A program made the translations under genes and the position numbers. From contig NZ_JAMKCQ010000001.1 of NCBI RefSeq assembly GCF_024169515.1, positions 2,728,001 through 2,792,000 on the forward strand: a DNA stretch of 64,000 bases, given 5' to 3'. This stretch comes from Erwinia aphidicola. GTDB taxonomy: Bacteria > Pseudomonadota > Gammaproteobacteria > Enterobacterales > Enterobacteriaceae. How positions within the stretch are numbered: the first letter of the stretch is position 1; every line of letters starts with the position of its first letter. The notes beneath the pieces are model-generated. The model saw nothing but the letters and a program-made list of their open reading frames with translations, did not search any database and was not told the origin of the DNA. Below are positions 35,200-43,775 of this stretch, piece by piece.

Positions 35200-35955
35200 T
35201 CAAAAACGGTCTTTCTTCTCGCGTAGAGCCGCAAATACCTGCCACTCATGTTGCGGAGTTGTTTCTAATCCAATAGTGCGTTGTAATTCAACATGTTGCG
35301 TTCTTAAAAAAAGATTAATTTTTCGCTCAAAACCCAGTTTTGTAGGCAAACTTACCCCATTTTTTGCGCGTAACTCCTTAATTTCTCGATAGTAGCGGCT
35401 TATCTCCGCATCTTGCGGGAAAATGGCCTGCGCAAAGGTTAAATTCGATAACGTATATTCATGGGCGCAACAAACCAGAGTGTCAGCTGGCAGCTGATTA
35501 AGCTTTTGAAATGACTGAAACATCTGTTCAGCAGTGCCTTCAAACAGTCTCCCGCAGCCGGCGGAAAAGAGTGTGTCTCCGCAGAAAAGGTAAGGGAAGC
35601 TGAAATATGAGATATGTCCTAAAGTGTGGCCCGGCGTAGCATAAATGGTGAAGTTACAGCCTAAAACATCGACGCTATCACCCTCGTTGACGATCGCATT
35701 TGCCCCTTTATCTCGGGTTTCTTCCGGCCCATAAACCGTCAGGTCGGGGTAATGAGCCAGCAGCTCCGGCACACCGCCAACGTGATCGTGATGATGGTGC
35801 GTAAGCAATATCGCCACCGGCTGCCAGCGGTTTTTTGCCAGGGCACGCAGCACCGGAGCGGCCTCGCCAGGGTCGACAATCAGACAGCGGCCTGCCGCGT
35901 CGTTTAACGTCCAGATGTAGTTATCCTGAAGGGCTGGAATGCTGGTAAGATTCAT
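35200..35955 (-). CDS. gloB: Glyoxalase II (hydroxyacylglutathione hydrolase)
   Basis: Hydrolyses S-lactoylglutathione to lactate and glutathione in methylglyoxal detoxification. The ATG at 35955 gives 251 residues as in E. coli; the in-frame start eight codons upstream is rejected. The metallo-beta-lactamase metal site [10 protein letters not shown] is at residues 52-61, with further ligands in TPGHTLGHI and FCGDTLF. The C-terminal helical domain ends REKKDRF, typical of the family. Confidence 0.97.
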   Translation of the reverse strand: MNLTSIPALQDNYIWTLNDAAGRCLIVDPGEAAPVLRALAKNRWQPVAILLTHHHHDHVGGVPELLAHYPDLTVYGPEETRDKGANAIVNEGDSVDVLGCNFTIYATPGHTLGHISYFSFPYLFCGDTLFSAGCGRLFEGTAEQMFQSFQKLNQLPADTLVCCAHEYTLSNLTFAQAIFPQDAEISRYYREIKELRAKNGVSLPTKLGFERKINLFLRTQHVELQRTIGLETTPQHEWQVFAALREKKDRF

Positions 35956-35999
35956 ATGATCGCTCCCGTATGCTCGCAATGGAAAGAAGATGGTAAAGC

Positions 36000-36722
36000 A
36001 TGAAGCCCGCTAAAACACGTCATATTCGCCATGTGCCAGAGTCATGGTCGCAAATCCCCTGCGGTGAGTATTATCGCGATGCGCTGTCGCATCAGCTGCG
36101 CCCCAGCCTGGCTAAATTATATGGTTTTCATCTGCTGAAGGTAGGCAGTCTGAGCGCGGAAATCGATACTGAAAGCTGTGCGATTTCGCATCAGGTTAAC
36201 GTTGGGTTGAGCGGGGATAATCTGCAGGTTCACGCCGACCCACTAAGCCTGCCCTTTGAGTCTAAATCGGTTGATGCCTGCCTGCTGGCCCATACGCTGG
36301 CATGGAGCAGCGATCCGCACCGCGTGTTGCGTGAGGTGGACAGGGTGTTGATCGACGACGGCTGGATGATCATCAGCGGCTTCAATATTTTCAGCGCCCT
36401 GGGAGTCGGCAAGCTCATCCCCGGCCTGCACCGTAAGGTGCCGTGGAATAGCCGGATGTTCACCCAGATGCGCCTGATGGACTGGCTGAGCCTGCTGAAC
36501 TATGAGGTGATACACCGCTCGCGCTTCCAGGTACTGCCGTGGAACCGCCAGGGGGGGAAAGTAATTAGCACCCACCTGCCCGCGCTCGGCTGTTTAAACC
36601 TGATCGTCGCGCGTAAGCGTACCTTCCCACTGACCATGAACCCGGCGAAAAAGAGTGCCAGCAAGCGCCAGCTGCACGCCGTGGGTGCTACCAGCCAGTA
36701 CCGGGAAGGGCGCAGAGGCTGA
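36000..36722 (+). CDS. yafS: YafS, putative SAM-dependent methyltransferase
   Basis: 240 residues, divergent from gloB, between gloB and rnhA as in E. coli. The C-terminal part of a class I methyltransferase fold is clear ([37 protein letters not shown]). The glycine-rich SAM motif I is degenerate (VNVGLSGDN), so activity is uncertain. Function unknown. Confidence 0.88.
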   Translation: MKPAKTRHIRHVPESWSQIPCGEYYRDALSHQLRPSLAKLYGFHLLKVGSLSAEIDTESCAISHQVNVGLSGDNLQVHADPLSLPFESKSVDACLLAHTLAWSSDPHRVLREVDRVLIDDGWMIISGFNIFSALGVGKLIPGLHRKVPWNSRMFTQMRLMDWLSLLNYEVIHRSRFQVLPWNRQGGKVISTHLPALGCLNLIVARKRTFPLTMNPAKKSASKRQLHAVGATSQYREGRRG

Positions 36723-36765
36723 ATGGCATAACGGGACGCCTTCTATCCCGTTCATTCCTTTTGCG

Positions 36766-37233
36766 TTACGCGCCGGCCTGATAACCCACATCATCAAATG
36801 TCGGATTGCCGGCAGCCGCGCGCGCCAGCTCATCGCAGCGCTCGTTTTCTACGTGGCCGGCATGCCCCTTAACCCACTTCCAGTGGATCTCGTGCGTGCT
36901 GAGCGCGCTGTCCAGCCGTTGCCATAAATCGACATTTTTAACCGGCTTCTTATCGGCAGTCTTCCAGCCGCGCTTCTTCCAGTTGTGGATCCAGCTGGTG
37001 ATCCCCTGGCGCACATACTGGCTGTCGGTACTCAGCGTGACGTTACACGGCTGAGTCAGTGCTTCCAGCGCCACAATCGCCGCCATCATCTCCATGCGAT
37101 TATTGGTGGTGAGATGGAAACCCGCACTGAATGTTTTTTCATGCGAGCCGTAGCGCATAATCGCGCCATAACCGCCGGGGCCTGGATTACCGAGGCACGA
37201 ACCATCGGTGAAAATTTCTACCTGCTTAAGCAT
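36766..37233 (-). CDS. rnhA: Ribonuclease HI
   Basis: Degrades the RNA strand of RNA-DNA hybrids. The ATG at 37233 gives 155 residues, exactly E. coli length; the 84 in-frame codons upstream run into dnaQ on the other strand and are rejected. The catalytic residues D10, E48, D70, H124 and D134 are all present at the E. coli positions (FTDGS, RMEMM, STDSQ, KGHAG, NERCDE). Divergently arranged with dnaQ, 51 bases apart, as in E. coli. Confidence 0.98.
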   Translation of the reverse strand: MLKQVEIFTDGSCLGNPGPGGYGAIMRYGSHEKTFSAGFHLTTNNRMEMMAAIVALEALTQPCNVTLSTDSQYVRQGITSWIHNWKKRGWKTADKKPVKNVDLWQRLDSALSTHEIHWKWVKGHAGHVENERCDELARAAAGNPTFDDVGYQAGA

Positions 37234-37284
37234 CTCTGGTAGACTCTCCGTAGAAAAACGCCAAGTCTGACATAAACGGGTCCT

Positions 37285-38040
37285 ATGAGCACAGTAAATA
37301 CAACGCGTCAGATCGTACTCGATACCGAAACCACCGGTATGAACATGATCGGCGTCCATTATGAAGGGCACCGCATCATTGAGATTGGTGCGGTAGAGGT
37401 GATCAACCGCCGCCTGACCGGCAACAACTTCCACGTTTACCTCAAGCCCGACCGCCTGGTGGACCCGGAAGCGTTCGGCGTTCACGGTATCGCCGACGAG
37501 TTTCTGCTGGATAAACCCACCTTCGCTGACATTGCCGACGACTTCCTTGCCTATATAAAGGGGGCGGAGTTAGTCATCCATAACGCCTCGTTCGATATCG
37601 GCTTTATGGATTACGAATTCTCCAAGCTGCAGCGCGGCATTCCGAAGACCGAAACCTTCTGCCAGATCACCGACAGCCTGGCGATGGCGCGCAAGATGTT
37701 CCCCGGCAAGCGTAACAGCCTTGATGCCATCTGCTCACGCTATGAGATAGACAACAGCAAGCGCGTCCTGCACGGCGCACTGCTTGACTCCGAAATTCTT
37801 GCAGAAGTCTTCCTGATCATGACCGGCGGGCAAACCTCGCTGGCCTTCTCGATGGAAGGGGATCGTGAAGAGCAGAGCGACGGTGAAACCATCTACCGCA
37901 TCGAACGCCCCGCCTCCGGGCTGCGGGTAGTGCGCGCCAGTGAAGCCGAAGTGGCGGCACACGAGGCGCGTCTTGACCTGGTGCAGAAAAAGGGTGGCAG
38001 CTGCTTATGGCGCCCTCAGGAAGAGGCTGACGAGGTATAA
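37285..38040 (+). CDS. dnaQ: DNA polymerase III epsilon subunit (3'-5' proofreading exonuclease)
   Basis: 251 residues. DEDDh motifs: exo [10 protein letters not shown] (D13, E15), exo [11 protein letters not shown], exo [12 protein letters not shown]. The C-terminal 60 residues (about 190-251), ending [11 protein letters not shown], are the alpha-binding tail that docks on the PHP domain of DnaE. Promoters for dnaQ and rnhA must overlap in the 51-base gap. Confidence 0.98.
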   Translation: MSTVNTTRQIVLDTETTGMNMIGVHYEGHRIIEIGAVEVINRRLTGNNFHVYLKPDRLVDPEAFGVHGIADEFLLDKPTFADIADDFLAYIKGAELVIHNASFDIGFMDYEFSKLQRGIPKTETFCQITDSLAMARKMFPGKRNSLDAICSRYEIDNSKRVLHGALLDSEILAEVFLIMTGGQTSLAFSMEGDREEQSDGETIYRIERPASGLRVVRASEAEVAAHEARLDLVQKKGGSCLWRPQEEADEV

Positions 38041-38114
38041 CGCTTTAAATTTGCATAATAAAACCGCGTGATGGTGAAAAACGCAGCAGTTGATATTAAT
38101 CCACAGAAAAAGCG

Positions 38115-38143
38115 TTGACGAACATCTGACTGCCCCGTAATAT
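38115..38143 (+). promoter_or_regulatory. Promoter of the second tRNA-Asp gene
   Basis: TTGACG (38115-38120), 17-base spacer, TAATAT (38138-38143), followed by a CCGCCTC GC-rich discriminator typical of stringently controlled stable-RNA promoters. Confidence 0.88.
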
Positions 38144-38172
38144 CCGCCTCGTTCCCGACGGGGAACATCGGT

Positions 38173-38249
38173 GGAGCGGTAGTTCAGTTGGTTAGAATAC
38201 CTGCCTGTCACGCAGGGGGTCGCGGGTTCGAGCCCCGTCCGTTCCGCCA
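38173..38249 (+). tRNA. aspV: tRNA-Asp (anticodon GTC), stand-alone copy
   Basis: 77 bases with encoded CCA, identical to the copy at 31861, sharing also a few bases upstream (ATCGGT). Corresponds to aspV after dnaQ in E. coli, a site where lineage-specific DNA often follows. Here the hpx cluster starts directly after its terminator. I searched the following 26 kb for a repeated tRNA 3' end and saw none. Confidence 0.97.
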
Positions 38250-38263
38250 AACATTCAGAGAAA

Positions 38264-38290
38264 GGCCGACTCATAAGAGTCGGCCTTTTT
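38264..38290 (+). terminator. Terminator of tRNA-Asp
   Basis: 9-bp stem GGCCGACTC/GAGTCGGCC, loop ATAA, followed by TTTTT. The A-rich left flank lets it also serve the convergent permease gene. Confidence 0.9.
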
Positions 38291-38305
38291 CGTTTCTACG
38301 CTGCA

Positions 38306-39802
38306 CTACTCTTTCTGCATCGCCACTTTGGCGTTATAGCCTTTCGCCACGGTCGCCGCCAGGTCACCGCGTGCAATCCAGCGATAGCTCCCGGCACCCA
38401 GCGCCACACCGATAAACCAGCTAAAGTTCGCCACGGCATGCAGCGAAGGGATAAAGCTAATCACCAGCCCAATCGCCACCGACGGCAGCAGAGCAGCAAT
38501 CGCTTTCGGGTTAAAGCCGCCCTTGTACCAGTAAATCCCCTTCGGCGTATCATCAAACAGGTCATCAACCGAAATCTGGCTGCGCTTAATCAGGTAGAAA
38601 TCCGCCAGCAGAATCCCGAACAGCGGCCCGATAAACGCGCCCAGCACGTCCAGCGTATAGTGGATCAGCTCCGGTGACTGGAACAGATTCCACGGCGTCA
38701 GCAGTACCGATCCGACTGCCGCAATCATCCCGCCGGTGCGGAAGCTGATTTTCTGCGGAGAACAGTTAGAGAAGTCGAACGCCGGGGAAACGAAGTTCGC
38801 CACAATATTAATACCGATGGTCGCGATGATCATCGTCAGCAGCCCAATTGCCACGGCCAGATCGTTACCCACCATGCTGACGGTTTCAATCGGGTCAGTA
38901 ATCATGCGGCCAAACAGCGACTGCGTGCCGGAGACAATCACCACGGTAACGATCGAAAACAGCAGGAAGTTGAACGGCAGGCCCCAGCGGTTGCCACGGC
39001 GGATCTCGCTCAGGCTTTTACCGTAGCGCGAGAAGTCACCAAAATTAAGCAGCGGGCCGGAGAAGTAAGAGACCACAAGCGCAGTGGCGGTGATCATCTG
39101 CCAGGCTTGCTCCCCGCCGGTCAGCGATTTACTCGCCAGCGTCAGAGAGATACCGCTGAAACCCGTTTTGTATACAATCCATCCCGCCAGCGCCACCATC
39201 ACCACGTACACCGCCGGACCGGCGATATCGATGAAGCGCTTGATGGCGTTCATTCCATGCCAGAACACCATCGCCTGCAGGAACCACATAATCCCGAAGC
39301 AAATCCAGCCCAGCTGCGACAGGCCCAGCCACGAAGATTGTGTCAGGGTGCTCAGCGCCGGCCAGAACTTAAGGGAGACCAGCATCAGCGCATTCGCCGC
39401 CAGGTAGGTCTGAATACCGTACCAGGCAAAAGCGATCAGACCGCGGATCACCGCCGGGATATTAGCGCCAAAGACGCCAAACGCCTGGCGGCAGATCACC
39501 GCATAAGGCACGCCAGCCATCTGACTCGGTTTCGCCACCAGATTGGCGCACAGCTGCACAATGCAGATACCGGCCAGCAGGCAAAGCAGAACCTGCCAGC
39601 TGGCGAGCCCGAGCGTAAAGAAGCTGGCCGCCACCACATAACCGCCCATGCTGTGTACATCGGACATCCAGAAAGAAAAGATGTTGTACCAGCTCCAGTT
39701 CTGGTCTCGCGTCGGCGCCAGATCCTCATTGCACAGCCTTGGGCTGTAGTTGGCATTGGCTTCAGCAGCTGCTGCCTGGGAAGACACTTCACTATTTGGC
39801 AT
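38306..39802 (-). CDS. NCS1-family permease, probable allantoin/hydantoin transporter (HpxC-like)
   Basis: 498 residues from the ATG at 39802 (AGGAG upstream); in-frame starts further upstream run into the GntR gene region and are rejected. Twelve hydrophobic segments are expected. N-terminal NCS1 signatures are visible: NEDLAPTRDQNWSWYNIFSFWMSDVHS and WYGIQTYLAA. The C-terminal DLFDDTPKGIYWYKGGFN is typical of PucI/allantoin permeases. Adjacent racemase and allantoinase genes make allantoin the likely substrate (inference). It is divergent from the GntR regulator and convergent with tRNA-Asp. Confidence 0.88.
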   Translation of the reverse strand: MPNSEVSSQAAAAEANANYSPRLCNEDLAPTRDQNWSWYNIFSFWMSDVHSMGGYVVAASFFTLGLASWQVLLCLLAGICIVQLCANLVAKPSQMAGVPYAVICRQAFGVFGANIPAVIRGLIAFAWYGIQTYLAANALMLVSLKFWPALSTLTQSSWLGLSQLGWICFGIMWFLQAMVFWHGMNAIKRFIDIAGPAVYVVMVALAGWIVYKTGFSGISLTLASKSLTGGEQAWQMITATALVVSYFSGPLLNFGDFSRYGKSLSEIRRGNRWGLPFNFLLFSIVTVVIVSGTQSLFGRMITDPIETVSMVGNDLAVAIGLLTMIIATIGINIVANFVSPAFDFSNCSPQKISFRTGGMIAAVGSVLLTPWNLFQSPELIHYTLDVLGAFIGPLFGILLADFYLIKRSQISVDDLFDDTPKGIYWYKGGFNPKAIAALLPSVAIGLVISFIPSLHAVANFSWFIGVALGAGSYRWIARGDLAATVAKGYNAKVAMQKE

Positions 39803-39883
39803 GAAACCTGCTCCTCTGAATACAGTTATCAATAAACCGGGTTGCAGGAGACATTGCAGGATCCAGGCCAGATTGTAATTTCG

Positions 39884-39891
39884 TGTATACA
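39884..39891. promoter_or_regulatory. Candidate GntR operator between the permease and hpxS
   Basis: TGTATACA, a perfect palindrome in a CGTGTATACAA context, fits the GTNTAC-centred sites bound by FadR/FCD-type GntR proteins. A related TGTGTACG lies about 20 bases further on. It lies in the 146-base divergent intergenic region. Operator function is inference. Confidence 0.45.
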
Positions 39892-39948
39892 AAAGTTGTG
39901 ATTCCTGTGTACGCTTCTTGACAGAAATGATGTTGACCGGAGTAGGGG

Positions 39949-40668
39949 ATGAAGAGTGAAAGCGGGCTGAAAACGGCCTCCGACCTGGGTGACAGGGACG
40001 AACCCATCTATCAGGCGCTGATGACCGCCATCGTTGAACATCAGTTACCACCGGGGAGCAAATTACCTGAAGAGGCGCTCTCCGAAGTCTTTGGCGTTAG
40101 CCGGACCGGCATCCGCAAAGTGCTGCAACGCCTCGCCGCAGTGCAAATGATCACGCTAACGCCCAAACGTGGTGCACAGGTTGCCACGCCAACGGTGGAA
40201 GAGGCGCAGGATATCTTCCGCACCCGCAGCCTGATTGAGTGCGCCAATCTGCCTGCCGTGCTGGCGCACTGCCAGGCACCGCATCTGGCAGCGCTGGAAA
40301 AGCTCAATCGCCAGGAGCAGCAGGCGCATGAGGATCATGACGGTGCCGCCGCCATCCGCCTCTCTGCCGCCTTCCATATTCAGCTTCAGGCTATCTCCGG
40401 CAATCAGGTACTGACCGAAATGGTGACGCGCCTGACTCAACGCTCTTCGCTGGTGGTCGCTGCCTGGGGCGCACCGTGGCAACAGGGCTGCCGTTGTGAC
40501 GATCACGATCGGCTGGTCGAGCTGCTGCGCGAGAAATCCCTTACCCGCCTGACTGACTCACTACGGCAACATTTCGATCATATTGTCGCCAGTCTGCGCT
40601 TTGAACGCAGTGGCGAGACACTGCCGGACTTTGCCCGGCTCTTCGCCGCCACAGGAGCACGATCATGA
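39949..40668 (+). CDS. hpxS: GntR-family (FCD domain) transcriptional regulator, HpxS-like
   Basis: 239 residues. Winged-helix DNA-binding domain at about 20-90 (LPPGSKLPEEALSEVFGVSRTGIRKVLQRL). The C-terminal FCD ligand domain (about 95-220) shows the expected metal-site residues in RLSAAFHIQL and DDHDRLVELL. Overlaps hpxA by 4 bases (ATGA). By position it regulates the permease and hpxAB, as proposed for HpxS in Klebsiella. Confidence 0.85.
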   Translation: MKSESGLKTASDLGDRDEPIYQALMTAIVEHQLPPGSKLPEEALSEVFGVSRTGIRKVLQRLAAVQMITLTPKRGAQVATPTVEEAQDIFRTRSLIECANLPAVLAHCQAPHLAALEKLNRQEQQAHEDHDGAAAIRLSAAFHIQLQAISGNQVLTEMVTRLTQRSSLVVAAWGAPWQQGCRCDDHDRLVELLREKSLTRLTDSLRQHFDHIVASLRFERSGETLPDFARLFAATGARS

Positions 40669-41402
40669 ACAAGCAGGTCATCCAGGTCATCAACCCCAAC
40701 ACCAGCCAGGCGATGACGGAAACTATCGGCGCGGCTGCGCGTGCGGTTGCAGGCGCCAATACTGAGATCCTCGCGGTCTGCCCGACGCAGGGCGTGCCCT
40801 CTATCGAAGGTCATTTTGATGAGGCCATTGCGGCGATTGGCGTACTGGAGCAGGTGAAAGCCGGGCGTGAGCAGGGCGTTAGCGGCCATGTTATCGCCTG
40901 TTTTGGCGATCCGGGGCTGCTGGCCGCGCGCGAGCTGGCGCAGGGGCCGGTGGTGGGCATTGCCGAGGCGGCGATGCATATGGCTACGCTGGTGGCGACG
41001 CGCTTTTCGGTTGTCACCACACTGCCGCGCACGCTGGTCATTGCCCGTCATCTGCTGCAGCAGTACGGTTTTGAGCATCACTGCGCGGCGCTGCACGCTA
41101 TCGATCTGCCGGTGCTGTCGCTGGAAGATGGTAGCGGTATCGCCCAGGAGAAAGTACGCCAGCGCTGTATACAGGCGAAGCGCGAAGATGGCAGCGGGGC
41201 GATTGTGCTGGGCTGCGGCGGCATGGCCGATCTGGCGCAGACGCTGACGCGTGAGCTGGGGATCCCGGTGATCGACGGCGTAACAGCCGCGGTCAAAATG
41301 GTCGAGTCGCTGCTGGCGCTAGGGTTAAACACCAGCAAACACGGCGATCTTGATTACCCGATACGAAAAAATCTGTCGGGCCAGTTTGAGCGCCTAAACT
41401 AA
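40665..41402 (+). CDS. hpxA: Allantoin racemase (Asp/Glu/hydantoin racemase family)
   Basis: Interconverts R- and S-allantoin so that the downstream allantoinase can use both. It has 245 residues. The two catalytic cysteines of this cofactor-independent family are C79 (VIACFGDPG) and C184 (IVLGCGGM). The N-terminus IQVINPNTSQAM is the family's hallmark. Coupled to hpxS by overlap; hpxB follows after 33 bases. Confidence 0.92.
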   Translation: MNKQVIQVINPNTSQAMTETIGAAARAVAGANTEILAVCPTQGVPSIEGHFDEAIAAIGVLEQVKAGREQGVSGHVIACFGDPGLLAARELAQGPVVGIAEAAMHMATLVATRFSVVTTLPRTLVIARHLLQQYGFEHHCAALHAIDLPVLSLEDGSGIAQEKVRQRCIQAKREDGSGAIVLGCGGMADLAQTLTRELGIPVIDGVTAAVKMVESLLALGLNTSKHGDLDYPIRKNLSGQFERLN

Positions 41403-41435
41403 GGCAATACCTTTCCGCGACCAGGGAGTCAAACC

Positions 41436-42395
41436 ATGAGTGATGTACCGGAAAAGAAAGAATACAGCTTTAATAAAAACTATCCGCGTGACCTGCGCGG
41501 TTACGCCGGGAATCCTCCCCATGCCGCCTGGCCTGGCAAGGCGAAGATCGCGGTGCAGTTCGTCCTCAATTATGAAGAGGGCGCGGAAAACAACGTTCTG
41601 CACGGTGACGCCGGTTCCGAACAGTTCCTGTCCGATATTATTGGCGCAGCCAGCTATCCTGAGCGCCATATGTCGATGGACTCGCTGTATGAGTACGGTT
41701 CGCGTGCCGGTTTCTGGCGCATTCATAACGAGTTCCAGAAGCGCGGTCTGCCGCTGACGGTGTTTGGCGTGGCAATGGCGCTGGCGCGCCACCCGGAGAT
41801 AGTCGCAGCGATTAAAGCCGCCGATTATGACGTGGTCAGCCACGGCTGGCGCTGGATCCACTATCAGAGCATGGATGCTAAAACCGAACGTCAGCATATG
41901 CAGCAGGCGCTGGATACCCTGACCGACCTGTTCGGCAAAACGCCGACCGGCTGGTACACCGGGCGCGACAGCCCGAACACGCGGCGTCTGGTGGTTGAGC
42001 AGGGCGGGCTGACCTACGACAGTGACTATTACGGTGACGATCTGCCGTTCTGGACCCAGGTCACCTGCCAGGATGGCACCGTGAAGCCGCATCTGGTGAT
42101 CCCGTACACGCTGGAGACTAACGATATGCGCTTCGCCACGCCGCAGGGCTTTAATACCGCCGAGCAGTTTTATACTTACCTGCGCGACAGCTTTGACGTG
42201 CTGTATGAAGAGGGCGACAGCGCGCCGAAGATGTTGTCGATTGGCATGCACTGCCGCCTGCTGGGGCGCCCCGGCCGCTTCCGCGCCCTGCAGCGCTTCC
42301 TCGATCATATCCAGCAGCACGACAGAGTGTGGATCTGCACCCGTCAGCAGATTGCCGAGCACTGGGTGGCAAAACACCCGGCACCGGAAATTTAA
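41436..42395 (+). CDS. hpxB: Allantoinase, PuuE/polysaccharide-deacetylase type
   Basis: Hydrolyses allantoin to allantoate. It has 319 residues of the cofactor-independent PuuE family, which is unrelated to the metal amidohydrolase AllB. Deacetylase-fold segments are present: FVLNYEEGAENN, DVVSHGWRWIHYQSM, GWYTGRDSPNTRRL and SIGMHCRLLGRPGRF. Last gene of hpxSAB; a hairpin terminator follows. Confidence 0.93.
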   Translation: MSDVPEKKEYSFNKNYPRDLRGYAGNPPHAAWPGKAKIAVQFVLNYEEGAENNVLHGDAGSEQFLSDIIGAASYPERHMSMDSLYEYGSRAGFWRIHNEFQKRGLPLTVFGVAMALARHPEIVAAIKAADYDVVSHGWRWIHYQSMDAKTERQHMQQALDTLTDLFGKTPTGWYTGRDSPNTRRLVVEQGGLTYDSDYYGDDLPFWTQVTCQDGTVKPHLVIPYTLETNDMRFATPQGFNTAEQFYTYLRDSFDVLYEEGDSAPKMLSIGMHCRLLGRPGRFRALQRFLDHIQQHDRVWICTRQQIAEHWVAKHPAPEI

Positions 42396-42403
42396 TCGAT
42401 TGC

Positions 42404-42426
42404 GGGCGAGGTTCTCCTCGCCCTTT
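42404..42426 (+). terminator. Hairpin terminator after hpxB
   Basis: 8-bp stem GGGCGAGG/CCTCGCCC with TTCT loop, then TTT. The right arm (TCTCCTCGCCC) is also the left boundary of the duplicated segment that reappears at 43623. Confidence 0.7.
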
Positions 42427-42452
42427 CAGATCGCATAATTTATAGATTGGCT

Positions 42453-42465
42453 GAATTACTAATTC
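42453..42465. promoter_or_regulatory. Conserved palindrome upstream of the first PAS-LuxR gene
   Basis: GAATTA-C-TAATTC, perfect 6+1+6 palindrome about 100 bases upstream of the start codon. It is retained unchanged, with about 10 bases on either side, at 43663-43675 before the duplicated gene. Candidate operator, possibly for the regulators themselves (inference). A TATAGT -10-like hexamer is also shared downstream. Confidence 0.45.
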
Positions 42466-42564
42466 AAAAAGTGCGGATATTTGCCGTCGGCGCTTAATTA
42501 TCTAAATATTGAGCATATAGTTACTGCGGGATGCAGTTTTCATTTTTATATAAGGATGGACTAT

Positions 42565-43269
42565 ATGAATCAGAAAGAAGTTAATACCAAAATAGATAAA
42601 ATCATTACTCCGCTCATTCGCTTTTGGGAGGGGAGTAACGAGCCTTGGATGGTCAAAAGTAATGTGTCGCAGTTCGTTTACAGTAATAAACGACTGCAAG
42701 GTTTTCTCGGGCTTCCAAAGGGCTTTAACATGGAAGGTCTTTACGATCGTGAGCTACCCTTGGCGATCCATGAATTTGAACCTGAGTTTCAGGCCCACGA
42801 TCGTAAAGTAGAAAGTGTCAAGGATCGCGTAACATCTGTAGAAGTGCATCATTTTGACCAGCTAGATTATCTACAACCCTGGTACTCTGAAAAATTCCCC
42901 ATTTTAGATGAGGATGGGACACCATTAGGCGTCATAGTACACTGTCGCCCGGTTGAATCGATATTCATCACTCGTCTGGCGAAAATTAAAATGCCCACCT
43001 CGCTGATGTTTACCCCTCCTGACGAACTATTTACCGATAAAGAGTGGGAGGTTATTTTCTACACCTGTCAGTCGTTTACACCAAAAATGATCGAAGCTGC
43101 GATTGGTGTTTCTAATCGCACGGTGGAAGATACTCTGTGTCGTATCTATAAAAAATCTGGCGTGGGTAATAAACGAGGCCTGATTGATTACTGCATTGAG
43201 CACGGCTTTAATAATTTTATTCCGCAAAGTATTTTCCAAAGCAGCGGTTCAATTATGCCATTTGAATAA
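42565..43269 (+). CDS. PAS/LuxR-type helix-turn-helix regulator, copy A1
   Basis: 234 residues from the ATG at 42565 (AAGGA 8 bases upstream, MNQKEVNTKIDKI). Residues ~20-150 look like a PAS-type sensor domain (QFVYSNKRLQGFLGLP ... DEDGTPLGVIVHCRPVE). Residues ~165-215 are a LuxR-type HTH (FTDKEWEVIFYTCQ, SFTPKMIEAAIGVSNRTVED, KSGVGNKRGLIDYC). No phospho-acceptor or AHL domain is seen. AT-richer than the flanking hpx genes, suggesting acquisition. First member of a tandem array; function unknown. Confidence 0.85.
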   Translation: MNQKEVNTKIDKIITPLIRFWEGSNEPWMVKSNVSQFVYSNKRLQGFLGLPKGFNMEGLYDRELPLAIHEFEPEFQAHDRKVESVKDRVTSVEVHHFDQLDYLQPWYSEKFPILDEDGTPLGVIVHCRPVESIFITRLAKIKMPTSLMFTPPDELFTDKEWEVIFYTCQSFTPKMIEAAIGVSNRTVEDTLCRIYKKSGVGNKRGLIDYCIEHGFNNFIPQSIFQSSGSIMPFE

Positions 43270-43314
43270 CCTTTGACCTCCGAACTCTGCATTCCAAAAG
43301 AAAGGATAATTGAT

Positions 43315-43482
43315 ATGAATATCAAAGAAAAGGATTCAGCAATAGAGCGAGTTATTAAGCCTTTCATCTCTTTTTGGGGCCGTGAGCCTGCTGCAATCAG
43401 TCCTCTCTCCTTGCACCCAAAGCCTCAGCGTCGCGATTTGAAAACCCACAGCGAGCACAATGTTAGCAGGGGGATGAGCTAG
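43315..43482 (+). pseudogene. Truncated PAS-LuxR regulator, copy B1
   Basis: Begins MNIKEKDSAIERVIKPFISFW, nearly identical to the intact copy B2 at 44524, with the same ribosome site and the same spacing after the A-type gene. Identity stops after base 43378 and the frame then runs through unrelated sequence to a stop at 43482. The sensor and HTH domains are gone, so it is a dead remnant of the duplication. Confidence 0.85.
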
Positions 43483-43622
43483 GCCTGAGGTAAGCCGGAC
43501 GTCACGCGGCAGGGATGACGCGTGCCGAGGCGCGCAGGGAGTCTCTTTTGCCGTTCCGGCGTGCTCAGACCGGTTTGCGGACGTTTAGCGAGGGAAATAA
43601 TTCATGGGGGCACTCATGAGTG
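43379..43622. other. GC-rich insertion/replacement segment between duplicated units
   Basis: About 244 bases that interrupt B1 and separate the two duplicated units. It is clearly GC-richer than the regulators around it. I see no gene; repeated GGCAGGGATGACGCG / GCGCGCAGGGAGTC-like blocks suggest a structured repeat or mobile-element remnant, but I cannot assign a family and find no terminal inverted repeats. Confidence 0.4.
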
Positions 43623-43662
43623 TCTCCTCGCCCTTTTAGATCGCATTATTTAGAAATTGGCT

Positions 43663-43675
43663 GAATTACTAATTC
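43663..43675. promoter_or_regulatory. Conserved palindrome upstream of the second PAS-LuxR gene
   Basis: Second copy of GAATTACTAATTC, 113 bases upstream of the A2 start. Surrounding bases (GGCT before and CAAAAAGTGCGGATAT after) are also unchanged, while other parts of the two upstream regions differ. Confidence 0.45.
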
Positions 43676-43775
43676 AAAAAGTGCGGATATCTGCTGTCGG
43701 CTCTTAATTATCGCGATATTGAGCATATAGTTATTGCGGGATGCAGTTTTTCATTTTTATAGAAGGATGAACTAT

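Noticed and set aside
41394..42377. 327-codon minus-strand frame over hpxB, and a 305-codon plus-strand frame over hpxY (46377-47294)
   Set aside because: Both mirror the codon structure of the real genes on the other strand; composition is His/Arg/Gln-rich as expected of shadows.
43273..43482. Intact small protein at the B1 position
   Set aside because: Its first 22 residues are the truncated start of the B-type regulator; the remainder is unrelated read-through, so it is called a pseudogene.
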